From the NCBI GenBank assembly GCA_016840025.1, contig JAEOTF010000022.1:1-13528 (forward strand): a stretch of DNA of 13,528 nucleotides, read 5' to 3'. The DNA is from Candidatus Hodarchaeota archaeon (GTDB taxonomy: Archaea > Asgardarchaeota > Heimdallarchaeia > Hodarchaeales > YT1-039). Positions 1 to 6,932 of the stretch are shown here, piece by piece; the stretch's first letter is position 1; each line of letters starts with the position of its first letter. Position numbers and translations under genes: made by a program. Under the pieces are notes generated by a model. It did no database searches. It was not told the DNA's origin and saw nothing but the letters and a program-made list of their open reading frames with translations.

Positions 1-236
1 TATAGAATTACACTCTAAGATAATATTTTCCCATGTACCTTTGAAAATAGTCGTAAGCAACTGTTTAAGATATTTCAACTGAATGGATCACTCTTTCGTT
101 ACTCTTTCAATTGATTTTAGTCTTGTTAGTTTGTTGGAGAATAAAATATGACCGCTCCCATTCAATGTTATAGATAATTCACGAAAAATATTTATAAAAT
201 CTTTATCTTAAATAAGATTGTTTTTTATTGATTCAG

Positions 237-245
237 TATATATAA
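237..245 (+). promoter_or_regulatory. Putative archaeal TATA box for the winged-helix gene
   Basis: TATATATAA lies about 45 bases upstream of the TTG start at 287. A start of transcription about 25 bases downstream would give a leader of roughly 20 bases that contains the GAGG ribosome-binding motif at 276-279. A second TATA-like string (TTTATAAAA) sits at 191-199. The rest of 1-286 is AT-rich, and I see no gene or RNA in it. Confidence 0.4.
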
Positions 246-286
246 TAAAAAAGAAAAGAAAAACAAACCATTTGTGAGGATCACCT

Positions 287-889
287 TTGGCGATTCAAAT
301 TGACATGAGCGAGTATCAAGTGCTTCTTCACGAGATTCTCAATGAACTGAAAGAACTTCGAAAGGATCTAAAATTGTTGTTAACCCAACAAAACGAGCAA
401 GAGAAAAATTCATTTTCCTCTAAACAAGTTGTTGAGCATCTCACGCCTAGAGAAGTTATTTTATTTGATAAAATTCGCGAACGAGAACGAATAACAAATA
501 CTGAAGCTGCTGAACTTTTGGATTTATCCATTAGTCGAGCAAATCATCTCCTGAAAAGCCTTCATCGGAAAGGTTGGTTGGATCGAGAATACCTCAATCG
601 TCGAGTTTATTATATTATTCGATCAGAAGTGCCTTCAACAACATCTCATGAAAAGGAAAACGACACTTCTGTTAGTTTTGAGGACATTCTTGAAACTGGG
701 GCTATCAAAGTTACTGTAAATGCAATGAACCGATTGGATTCCGAATGGCTATCGCTCGAAGAGATCGCAGAGGAGACAAACTTCGATAAGACCGGCCTTG
801 ATTTTCAGAAAAAAGTTCTTGAGGCTTTGATAAAAGGAGGAATAGGAGAATTCGATTCATCTAAGAAAAAATATCGTTTAGTCTCTTAA
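287..889 (+). CDS. Coiled-coil protein with two winged-helix domains
   Basis: A 200-residue soluble protein. Residues about 7-45 form a charged, leucine-spaced helix (HEILNELKELRKDLKLLL) that should make a coiled coil and dimerise. Residues about 52-113 look like a MarR/TrmB-type winged helix: LTPREVILFDKI, then a helix-turn-helix around TNTEAAELLDLSISRANHLL and a wing ending RRVYYII. Residues about 135-200 look like a second, more divergent winged helix (LSLEEIAEETNFD...KKKYRLVS). The TTG start is chosen because GAGG (276-279) lies 7 bases upstream; the next Met (ATG at 305) has no such motif. It ends 15 bases before the stop of the convergent ATPase gene. It could be a DNA-binding regulator or, as in many Asgard winged-helix proteins, a protein-protein adaptor. 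I cannot decide which, and I know no specific family. Confidence 0.8.
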   Translation: MAIQIDMSEYQVLLHEILNELKELRKDLKLLLTQQNEQEKNSFSSKQVVEHLTPREVILFDKIRERERITNTEAAELLDLSISRANHLLKSLHRKGWLDREYLNRRVYYIIRSEVPSTTSHEKENDTSVSFEDILETGAIKVTVNAMNRLDSEWLSLEEIAEETNFDKTGLDFQKKVLEALIKGGIGEFDSSKKKYRLVS

Positions 890-904
890 CTTCTCTGTAA
901 TCCA

Positions 905-1690
905 TTAAGCATTTTTTTCCATATAGTCAGCAATTCGTTCAATTTCTTTTGAGAAAGGATGTTCAGGTTTTTCTAAAGTGTAGAGCGTGGTTCCTACCAT
1001 CCCTGCGACTTCACAGTAGCACGAAATTTCACCAGCATATTTAAGATTATGTTTTTCCTGTAATTCGCCTACGATCGCCTTCTTTCTTTCTTGATCAAAA
1101 TGTTGTGGAATTTTGCCAAGGATGAAGAACGCCTGTAAATCATATTTTTTTCGGACTTCTTTACTATAAACTGCAATCAGAGTGTCTTCCAATCCCTGTG
1201 TATCAAAAGTATCTGGCCTGACAACGAAATATATTGCTTCACAAGCCATCATAAGTCCTACAGTATGATAACTGAGTCCAGGGCCAGTATCGAACAGAAT
1301 ATAATCGAATAACTTTTCCTTTTCAAACTCTCTAAATTCTTTTATTAACCTAACAGTAATACTTTTCCACAATTTTCTATCTGTTAATTTCTCTAATATG
1401 TCAAAATCCACCGTATGTCTACAAATCCACAGAGATAGATCTTCCTTCAGTTTTTCCTCATGAATTACGTCCATTAATGACTTTCTTTTTTCGAGGAATT
1501 CAAAGAGACGCGGTTTTTTTTCTTCTCCCTCTTCAAATCTTATGAGAGTATGAAGTGATGGGCCTTGAAGATCCCAGTCGATGAGTGCGACCTTTTTTTT
1601 CCGCTTGGCTAATGAAACTGCTAGATTCGCTGCTACCGTTGTTTTACCGCTACCCCCTTTATATGAATTGAACAAGAGGACTCTCATCAC
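905..1690 (-). CDS. MinD/ParA-family (deviant Walker A) P-loop ATPase
   Basis: A 261-residue SIMIBI-class ATPase. The deviant Walker A is SYKGGSGKTT (signature Lys11 and catalytic Lys16). The A' aspartate follows in ALIDWDLQGPS (Asp38), and the Walker B/switch II box is ILFDTGPG (Asp134-Gly138). Family members dimerise on ATP and partition on membranes, DNA or polymers, or carry cargo to them. A C-terminal CYCEVA motif (Cys224, Cys226), followed by KPEHPFSKEIERIA, is shared with the paralogue at 8264-9046 (CFCEVA, YPKHEFS). The start is GTG at 1690 or the adjoining ATG at 1687. GGAG lies 7 bases before the GTG, so I keep 1690. The ATG overlaps the stop of the upstream small membrane ORF (TGATG), which implies translational coupling. 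It is the last gene of the 4258-to-905 operon. I see no clear C-terminal amphipathic MinD targeting helix, so membrane recruitment may need a partner. Confidence 0.9.
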   Translation of the reverse strand: MMRVLLFNSYKGGSGKTTVAANLAVSLAKRKKKVALIDWDLQGPSLHTLIRFEEGEEKKPRLFEFLEKRKSLMDVIHEEKLKEDLSLWICRHTVDFDILEKLTDRKLWKSITVRLIKEFREFEKEKLFDYILFDTGPGLSYHTVGLMMACEAIYFVVRPDTFDTQGLEDTLIAVYSKEVRKKYDLQAFFILGKIPQHFDQERKKAIVGELQEKHNLKYAGEISCYCEVAGMVGTTLYTLEKPEHPFSKEIERIADYMEKNA

Positions 1691-1833
1691 GAATATTCTC
1701 CAGAGTCATTGGTGGTTTTCTCTTCAGATTTTTCAGTTTTTTGCTTAAGAACTCTCTGGTACAAAAATCCAAATCTGATCAACAGAAAAGTCAACCCTAA
1801 AATCCCCCCTAGAATAATTAATGAATTAGTCAA
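1687..1833 (-). CDS. Small membrane protein (or C-terminal half of a frame-broken gene)
   Basis: From TTG at 1833 this gives 48 residues: a long hydrophobic stretch (SLIILGGILGLTFLLI) followed by a highly charged tail (KQKTEKSEEKTTNDSGEYS). The frame stays open upstream to 1875 and adds another hydrophobic run (ALLIFLAF), so the full unit may hold two membrane segments. Its TGA stop overlaps the ATG of the downstream ATPase gene (TGATG). I find no ribosome-binding motif at 1833. This and the preceding short ORF (1848-1961) could together be one gene of about 90 codons interrupted by a one-base frame difference. No homologue is recognised. The hydrophobic-then-charged layout and the tight coupling suggest a membrane partner for the ATPase, which is inference. 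Confidence 0.45.
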   Translation of the reverse strand: MTNSLIILGGILGLTFLLIRFGFLYQRVLKQKTEKSEEKTTNDSGEYS

Positions 1834-1847
1834 GAAAGCTAAAAATA

Positions 1848-1961
1848 TTAATAAGGCTTCAAACAGACAACAAATTCAAATGAAATTATCGTGTTGGTAT
1901 CCATTTCAACTGCAACCATCAGAAATACTTCTTTTTGACCAGATAAATAGAGAAGTTCCAT
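1848..1961 (-). CDS. Short ORF, possible N-terminal part of the small membrane protein
   Basis: A 37-codon frame starting at ATG 1961, six bases after the TGA of the 506-residue gene, as expected for the next gene of an operon. The product starts MELLYLSGQKEVFLMVAVEM and ends soon after the frame meets the hydrophobic ORF 1687-1875, which lies in the -1 frame relative to it. Joining the two in the overlap (1848-1875) would give a protein of about 90 residues: a short soluble head, two hydrophobic segments and a charged tail. I see no classical slippery heptamer in the overlap, so a sequencing error or a real frameshift mutation is likelier than programmed frameshifting. By itself it may be non-coding. 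Confidence 0.3.
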   Translation of the reverse strand: MELLYLSGQKEVFLMVAVEMDTNTIISFEFVVCLKPY

Positions 1962-1967
1962 TAAAAC

Positions 1968-3488
1968 TCATTGTGCAAAGAATTCGAGCAGTTGATCCTT
2001 TGTCATTTTGTTGCAATATGCTCGTATTTCCTCAAATCCTTCAATTCGCTCTAAAATATCTTTTCTAAACCCATGTTCAATAGATTCATCTAGTCGTTCT
2101 AAAAGAACCTCTATATAATGTTCTTTATCCCCGAACAATTCTTTATGCGATTCTTCACGTTTTTTAACGAAAATATCCAAGTATTTTGATTCTGTTTCTT
2201 CATCTATAATGCCTTTCTTTTTTGCTATTTCGATACTGATTTTAGATGCCGAAATGCCGATAAAATCTAAAATATATTGCAAAACATGCTCTTCAAAGAA
2301 AAATTTGCGGAGATTCTCGAGTTCTTGCATTTCTAATACTTCTTGCCTCGCAGCTTCAAGCTCTTCTGGTGTAGCTGCTTCTTGATAAGTTGCGAGATCA
2401 GTTCTTAATAACAGCTGGACATAGGCTGGACTCGCCTCCAGCGTCTTACGTTTAAAGAAATCCTCGAAAAGTTCCTGTATTGCCTGATTTATTCGTGTTC
2501 GCCTCCGAGTACTCATATAACGATTCATTATCGATATTAATTGACGACGACGTGTCACTGCAATCCCATATCGCTCTTCAGGGGGTGCGCAACTGACGCT
2601 TCCGCACCATCTATCATCATCCTTGGAAGTAAGAAGTAAGATAAAATCATCTGGTGTGCCCACACGTTCCATCAGGGCTTCTTTTGGGCGAAGTTGAATC
2701 TTATAAAATTTCGAGGCAGCTACAAATACACCCATAAGAAATCCCAAACAAAGTTTGGAGAATAAACCTAAGTGATCTAAAAGAAGTGTTTTGAGATCTT
2801 TCATCTCTTCAGTTGCAAAAACTGCTGCCAAATCTGAGTCTTTTTTATGATCTACTTCATCTTCCTCTTTAGTAGTAGATTCCATTGTTTTTTGGATTTC
2901 TTCACGGGCTCTTACCGACAATGGAATCTCAATTACTCCAATTGGACGTAAGTCTCTAAATCGTAGTTCATCTGCTTTTTCTGAATACTCCTCAGTTTCT
3001 TTCAAAAAATGTAGGAGTGCGATTATCCATGCTTTTTGAATTCTTTCATACATAATTTCTGACTTATAAGTCGAATCTTTTTCTTGTAGAAAGTTCTGAC
3101 GTTTAATGATGCCTACTACATCTCGACAACGCATTTGAAGATCTTCAACGGTTGCGGAGACATTTACATCATCTTGTGCGGCTAGGAGGAAGTTCCAAAG
3201 ACCGACATTTCCAATTTCAGTGTTGAATACGAAGAGTGTTCGAGTTGGTAAGTGGCTTTCTTCTTGGAGCCGCACATCAAAGACTGCATAACGAAGCCGA
3301 TAATCGCTTTTGCGTAGGGCAGGGCTACTTAAAGTGATTAATTCATTATAAGAATCAATTGTTTGTTGAAGTTTTAACTTATCCGTGTCCTCAGTGATAA
3401 CGGGCGGTATTAAAAACCGAACATGATCGGAAGTGGTATCATAGAAGCAGATAGATCCAAAAACAGCTTCCTTCTCAGATGATTGCAT
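1968..3488 (-). CDS. Unrecognised 506-residue protein of the MinD-like ATPase operon
   Basis: I do not recognise this family. The first 110 residues look like an alpha/beta domain with alternating strands (AVFGSICFYD, LRYAVFDVRL, RTLFVFNTEIG). Residues about 112-230 are mainly helical, with an acidic/basic linker near 205-222 (TTKEEDEVDHKKDSD). Residues about 238-262 (LLLDHLGLFSKLCLGFLMGV...) are hydrophobic enough for a membrane or buried helix. The remaining C-terminal half is charged and helical (RRRTRINQAIQELFEDFFKRK and EELEAARQEVLEMQELENLRK). The ATG at 3488 overlaps the TAA of the preceding gene by one base (TAATG), so the two are translationally coupled. It is followed by a small membrane ORF and a MinD/ParA-type ATPase, so it may be a partner or effector of that switch. 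The N-terminal strand pattern could be longin- or roadblock-like, but that is a guess. Confidence 0.75.
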   Translation of the reverse strand: MQSSEKEAVFGSICFYDTTSDHVRFLIPPVITEDTDKLKLQQTIDSYNELITLSSPALRKSDYRLRYAVFDVRLQEESHLPTRTLFVFNTEIGNVGLWNFLLAAQDDVNVSATVEDLQMRCRDVVGIIKRQNFLQEKDSTYKSEIMYERIQKAWIIALLHFLKETEEYSEKADELRFRDLRPIGVIEIPLSVRAREEIQKTMESTTKEEDEVDHKKDSDLAAVFATEEMKDLKTLLLDHLGLFSKLCLGFLMGVFVAASKFYKIQLRPKEALMERVGTPDDFILLLTSKDDDRWCGSVSCAPPEERYGIAVTRRRQLISIMNRYMSTRRRTRINQAIQELFEDFFKRKTLEASPAYVQLLLRTDLATYQEAATPEELEAARQEVLEMQELENLRKFFFEEHVLQYILDFIGISASKISIEIAKKKGIIDEETESKYLDIFVKKREESHKELFGDKEHYIEVLLERLDESIEHGFRKDILERIEGFEEIRAYCNKMTKDQLLEFFAQ

Positions 3489-4258
3489 TATTCGAGCAGC
3501 CCCTCTTTAGCATTCCAATATTCAATAAACCGATCTACTATGAATAATCCTGCATCGAAGAAAGCTTCGATTGATTGTCCATCAATAGGGTAAATCTCCT
3601 TGAGTTCCTCAAAAGATTGATGAGAAAATTGCTTCCTTAAGGGCGCGTCTAACTCAGCCATGATCCAACGAAAATCACATTTAGGTGTATACTCAAACCA
3701 GACCTCAAAAAGTGGTCTACAGACAGTATCCACCAAATCCACTTGGGTCGCTTCTGGAGGAACTTCAACTCTTTTCTGGTTTAAAAACAGTCTTAATAGT
3801 TTCATAGAGACATCATGGGTGAGTTTAAGAAGTTGAACATATTGCTCATGGGATAGTTGGGTTTGTTTAAGACCCTCTACAATACCGCGTACGACATGTC
3901 GAGCTCGTTGCTCATCTGTCATTTTCGCTTCGATTTCAGTGCTAGAAATGACATAATTTGCGAAGTACAAAGCATGAAGGATTGTTTCTTCCTCAGCATG
4001 TAGTTCTTCCGCGATTTCATTGATTAAAACCTTATAAATCCTCTTATACCGATCTAAATGTGTTTCATAGCTAAATCTTCTTTTTAAAACTTCAGATAAT
4101 TCTTGTGCCAATTGATGTCGTCTTCTTCGACTCATAAGCTTCGCACACCAGTCTTTTAGAAAATATGAAGTGAATTTAAAGTGAGAAAAATTATCACTTT
4201 TCACGAAGTTTAAACTAATTTTGTGCCTAAATTCCTTGATGAAGAAACTTTCGCTCAA
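3488..4258 (-). CDS. Unrecognised all-helical protein, first gene of the ATPase operon
   Basis: Up to 256 residues, predicted almost entirely helical and soluble (EVLKRRFSYETHLDRYKRIY, EEETILHALYFANYVI, LLKLTHDVSMKLLRLFLNQ). No catalytic motif or known domain is visible. The longest frame starts at TTG 4258 with no ribosome-binding motif. Its first 41 residues are unusually rich in Phe, Lys and Ser, and an ATG at 4135 (MSRRRRHQLAQ...) would give a cleaner 215-residue protein. I keep the TTG because a TATA-like box at 4312-4320 predicts transcription starting about 30 bases before it, but this start is uncertain. It is coupled by a one-base overlap to the 506-residue gene. The shared operon suggests a complex with that protein and the ATPase. 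Confidence 0.7.
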   Translation of the reverse strand: MSESFFIKEFRHKISLNFVKSDNFSHFKFTSYFLKDWCAKLMSRRRRHQLAQELSEVLKRRFSYETHLDRYKRIYKVLINEIAEELHAEEETILHALYFANYVISSTEIEAKMTDEQRARHVVRGIVEGLKQTQLSHEQYVQLLKLTHDVSMKLLRLFLNQKRVEVPPEATQVDLVDTVCRPLFEVWFEYTPKCDFRWIMAELDAPLRKQFSHQSFEELKEIYPIDGQSIEAFFDAGLFIVDRFIEYWNAKEGLLE

Positions 4259-4311
4259 CTAAAAATCTAAAATACATTTTAATTATCGACTATAACCCAT
4301 TCTAACCTTCA

Positions 4312-4320
4312 TTTATAAAT
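4312..4320 (-). promoter_or_regulatory. Putative TATA box for the leftward ATPase operon
   Basis: Read on the - strand this is ATTTATAAA, inside the 70-bp gap between the stop of glgC and the start of the helical gene. At the usual archaeal distance, transcription would begin near 4289, leaving a leader of about 30 bases before the TTG at 4258. Position and composition are the only evidence. Confidence 0.35.
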
Positions 4321-4328
4321 TTACTTTT

Positions 4329-5603
4329 CTAAATAATGAATCTGTTAGGAAGGATTGCTCCTCGAGGAACAACGACAATTCCGTCTCGAATCCAATATTG
4401 TTCTTTCGGATCTCGGAAATCTTCGATTTGTTCTTTATTTTCAATTAATACATTATCCCCAATCCTCGCTTGTTTATCAATAATCGTGTTTCGGATAACA
4501 CAGTTTGAACCAATACCAAGGGGAGGAACTTCTGATGATTTAGATGGATGTGTTTCATAGAAGTCGTTACCAACAATGATACTATCATAGATTTCTGTAC
4601 CTTTCCGAATAATGGCTCGAATTCCAATAGTTGAATTAATAATACTTGCCCCATCAATTATACAGCCTTCTGCGATCAGAGAGCAATGTACAGTAGAATG
4701 TGAAATTTGAGAAGCAGGCAGATAGCGAGAATGAGTTAAAAAGTGTGATTTTTCCCCAAATCGGGAATACATATGAAATCTAGGCTTAGGAGGGAGCAAA
4801 TCTTGATGAGCCATGTGAAATGCTTTTATTGTTCCTATATCCTCCCAATAACCATTAAAAACATAAGCACGAACGTTAAAGGTCTTTATTGCCGCGGGAA
4901 CAATTTCTTTGCCGAAATCAAGGAAATCATTGTCCAAAGCGTCTATTAAAACTTCGGTGTTGAATAAATAGATTCCCATTGAGGCCAATACCGAGTTATC
5001 GGGCTGCAAAAGCTGTTTTTGGACTTCGGTGTCTTGAGGTTTTTCTTTGAATTCAATTATCCGTTCATTCTCTCCTGTACGCATAATTCCGAATTGGTGT
5101 GCCTGCCCTACGGGTTTTGGAACAGTAGGGATGGTGAGATGGGTATCTGGGACTTTTAAGTGGTATTTAAATAAATCATCATAATTCATCCTGTAAAGAT
5201 GGTCACCAGCAAGAATAAGGACATAAGGGGCTTCATAGCGTTCACAGTAGTGAAGTACTTGACGAACAGCATCTGCTGTCCCTTGGAACCATTTTTCTCC
5301 TTTTATGGTCTGTTCTGCAGCGATTATTTCTACAAAATTCTTCGAAAAGTGAGAAAATCGATAAGTTCTTGAGATATGCCTATTAAGAGAGAAAGAGTTG
5401 TATTGAGTCAAAACAAATATTCGATGAATCCCTGAATTTAAACAGTTACTAACTGGAATGTCTACTAATCTATATTTTGCGCCAAAAGGCACAGCGGGTT
5501 TAGACCGATAATTAGTGAGTGGTACAAGGCGGCTTCCACGTCCTCCACCTAATATCACTGCTAAAACCGCATCACCGATTGAGTCGGTCATTTTCTCGAT
5601 CAT
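4329..5603 (-). CDS. glgC: Glucose-1-phosphate adenylyltransferase (ADP-glucose pyrophosphorylase)
   Basis: Makes ADP-glucose and pyrophosphate from ATP and glucose-1-phosphate, the committed step of bacterial-type glycogen synthesis in the cytosol. At 424 residues it has normal GlgC length. The nucleotidyltransferase signature LGGGRGSRLVPLT spans residues 18-30 and RSKPAVPFG residues 33-41. WFQGTADAVRQ follows at 105-115. The metal-binding aspartate is in LAGDHLYRMNY (Asp134). FKEKP (185-189), ASMGIYLF (207-214) and YWEDIGT (252-258) are further family motifs. From about 290 on, hexapeptide-like strands (IAEGCIIDGASII, IGIRAIIRKGTEI) form the C-terminal left-handed beta-helix. The ATG at 5603 lacks a clear ribosome-binding motif; Met5 (5591) is an alternative start. 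The whole protein looks bacterial, so horizontal acquisition is plausible. No other glycogen gene is in the window. Confidence 0.95.
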   Translation of the reverse strand: MIEKMTDSIGDAVLAVILGGGRGSRLVPLTNYRSKPAVPFGAKYRLVDIPVSNCLNSGIHRIFVLTQYNSFSLNRHISRTYRFSHFSKNFVEIIAAEQTIKGEKWFQGTADAVRQVLHYCERYEAPYVLILAGDHLYRMNYDDLFKYHLKVPDTHLTIPTVPKPVGQAHQFGIMRTGENERIIEFKEKPQDTEVQKQLLQPDNSVLASMGIYLFNTEVLIDALDNDFLDFGKEIVPAAIKTFNVRAYVFNGYWEDIGTIKAFHMAHQDLLPPKPRFHMYSRFGEKSHFLTHSRYLPASQISHSTVHCSLIAEGCIIDGASIINSTIGIRAIIRKGTEIYDSIIVGNDFYETHPSKSSEVPPLGIGSNCVIRNTIIDKQARIGDNVLIENKEQIEDFRDPKEQYWIRDGIVVVPRGAILPNRFII

Positions 5604-5623
5604 AGCTTAAGGAACGACAAGTA

Positions 5624-5686
5624 CTAATAAATAGATGATTATGCAAGCATTGTGAGCTAATAAATAGATGATTATGCAAGCATTGT
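5624..5686. repeat. Two perfect 30-bp direct repeats in a divergent promoter region
   Basis: Copies at 5624-5653 and 5657-5686 are identical over 30 bases (beginning CTAATAAATAGATGATTATG and ending CAAGCATTGT) with a 3-base GAG spacer, a 33-base period. Each contains ATGC-AA-GCAT, an operator-like inverted repeat, and TAATAAATA, which is TATA-like on either strand. The left copy lies 21-30 bases before the glgC start and the right copy 30-39 bases before the GAF gene start, so each copy could supply the TATA element of one divergent gene plus a regulator site. A recent tandem duplication without function is the alternative. Confidence 0.85.
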
Positions 5687-5696
5687 TAGAAGGCTG

Positions 5697-6167
5697 ATGA
5701 GCGACAGAATTAACTATATTGAACGGCTATTGGAATCAGATGATGAAACAAAGGTTATTTTTGATAAATTGGTAAAACTCCTTCAGAGTTTGTTTTCTAC
5801 ACGGTATTCTTGGGTAGGAATCTATCTTGTTGAAGGTCAAGAACTTGTTCTTAAGGCATGGTGTGGACCGCAGGCAACAGAACACGAAAAGATCCTAATT
5901 GGGACAGGAATATGTGGACTTGCAGCCCAAGAAAAGCAAACAATTATTGTGCTGGATGTACAAAAAGATGATCGCTATCTCGAATGCTTTCCTAATACCA
6001 AATCGGAGATAGTGGTGCCCATCATAACTGAAGAAGGACAGGTGTTGGGGGAAATTGATATCGATAGTGATAAACCCAATGCTTTTACAGATGAAGATAA
6101 AGACTTCCTAGAAGCTGTCGCACAAGATATTGCCAAAAAAGCTGCTATTCTAGGATTAATACCATAA
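5697..6167 (+). CDS. GAF-domain protein of the free methionine-R-sulfoxide reductase type
   Basis: A 156-residue single GAF domain. The layout matches fRMsr (MsrC/YebR type), which reduces free methionine-R-sulfoxide with cysteine thiols. SWVGIYL is at 38-44 and ICG at 72-74 (Cys73). LECFPNTKSEIVVP spans 95-108, with Cys97 a few residues before SEIV. EIDIDS is at 119-124 and FTDEDKDFLE at 130-139. Cys73 and Cys97 correspond to two of the three redox cysteines of the E. coli enzyme (GVCG and the Cys before NSEIV). Cys56 does not obviously fit the position of the third, so the reductant-recycling disulfide may differ. The ATG at 5697 has only a weak AAGG upstream. It is divergent from glgC across the 30-bp direct repeats and 16 bases from the next gene, so probably co-transcribed with it. 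A ligand-sensing GAF protein is the alternative. Confidence 0.8.
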   Translation: MSDRINYIERLLESDDETKVIFDKLVKLLQSLFSTRYSWVGIYLVEGQELVLKAWCGPQATEHEKILIGTGICGLAAQEKQTIIVLDVQKDDRYLECFPNTKSEIVVPIITEEGQVLGEIDIDSDKPNAFTDEDKDFLEAVAQDIAKKAAILGLIP

Positions 6168-6183
6168 CCTCGGTTGAAAAAGC

Positions 6184-6597
6184 ATGTCCAAGAGCCAGCT
6201 ACTTTCTTCCCATATCTGTATTGAAAAATGCCATGCTCGGTGTTGTCATGAAACCGAAATGACTTTGACAAAGAATGATATTCATCGTCTTGAGCTTACA
6301 GGCTACTCTAAAGATAAATTTATTCGCCAAGTTGATGGTTTTGTATTATTAAATAATGAAAATGGCCATTGCGTTTTTTTAGATCCTAAGACCAGCAGAT
6401 GTAAAGTTTATGAGATTCGTCCACTCGGGTGTCGCCTTTATCCTTTAATTTTATCTTTAGAAGAGAATAAAGTCGTTATTGATTCAGAGTATTGCCCATT
6501 TGGACATTTTCTCCCCCTTCAAACAGTTTTGAAGTATGAAAAAGAAGTAAGAGGTTTTATTCAACAAATTATTAGTGAACGTGAAATTAATGATTGA
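6184..6597 (+). CDS. YkgJ-type cysteine-cluster (zinc/iron-chelating) protein
   Basis: 137 residues with the YkgJ/CxxCxxCC family layout: an N-terminal CxxxCxxxCC cluster (Cys12, Cys16, Cys20, Cys21), then GHCVFLD (Cys63), RCKVYEIRPLGCRLYP (Cys73, Cys83) and EYCPFG (Cys104). Family members are predicted to chelate zinc or an iron-sulfur cluster; their cellular role is mostly unknown. All eight cysteines are in the expected places and the length is normal, so the gene looks intact. It follows the methionine-sulfoxide-reductase-like gene by 16 bases, which may mean a shared link to metal or thiol redox stress (inference). The ATG at 6184 has no strong ribosome-binding motif. It ends with two adjacent stops (TGA TGA from 6595). 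Confidence 0.85.
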   Translation: MSKSQLLSSHICIEKCHARCCHETEMTLTKNDIHRLELTGYSKDKFIRQVDGFVLLNNENGHCVFLDPKTSRCKVYEIRPLGCRLYPLILSLEENKVVIDSEYCPFGHFLPLQTVLKYEKEVRGFIQQIISEREIND

Positions 6598-6932
6598 TGA
6601 AAACTCTGCACTTGCCAATATCACTTAACAACCGCCTTTTTCAAACCTTTCTAAAACCAGTAATCTCAAATATACTCATAACACTCCTTATCTCCTAATT
6701 AACGAGAAATTCGAGTGAATGCAGAAGTAATGATTAATTAAAAAACTTAAAAAACTTGTGTCAAGTTGGTGGAGGTCTATGGAGTAACTGTTTTCTAACT
6801 GTGAAAAATAAATTAGTAAAAAGCTAAATTTAGTATATTCTGGAAAACTGTTTTTATTGCGAAATAATCCGATAAAAATCAGATGGATGGTCTTTCACAA
6901 TATAAGCAAAAGAAACCATTTACGGTGATCAC
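6598..6932. other. Intergenic region upstream of the GTPase operon
   Basis: 335 AT-rich bases with no ORF or tRNA that I can support. It holds TATA-like strings (AATATAAG at 6899-6906; TAGTATATT around 6831-6839), a tandem TAAAAAACTT pair near 6738-6757, and AACTGTTTT at both 6786-6794 and 6845-6853. A 20-base stretch at 6913-6932 resembles 265-284 ahead of the winged-helix gene. The operon promoter is probably here, but I cannot choose between candidates. Confidence 0.5.

Noticed and set aside
1709..2068. A 119-codon + strand frame between the ATPase and the 506-residue gene
   Set aside because: It overlaps the 3' end of the 506-residue gene and lies opposite the short - strand ORFs. Its composition is unlike a protein (erratic Trp, Cys, Phe and Asn), with no recognisable motif.
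5975..6271. A 98-codon - strand frame across the junction of the GAF and YkgJ-type genes
   Set aside because: It is antisense to conserved motifs of both genes and spans their intergenic gap; no start signal.
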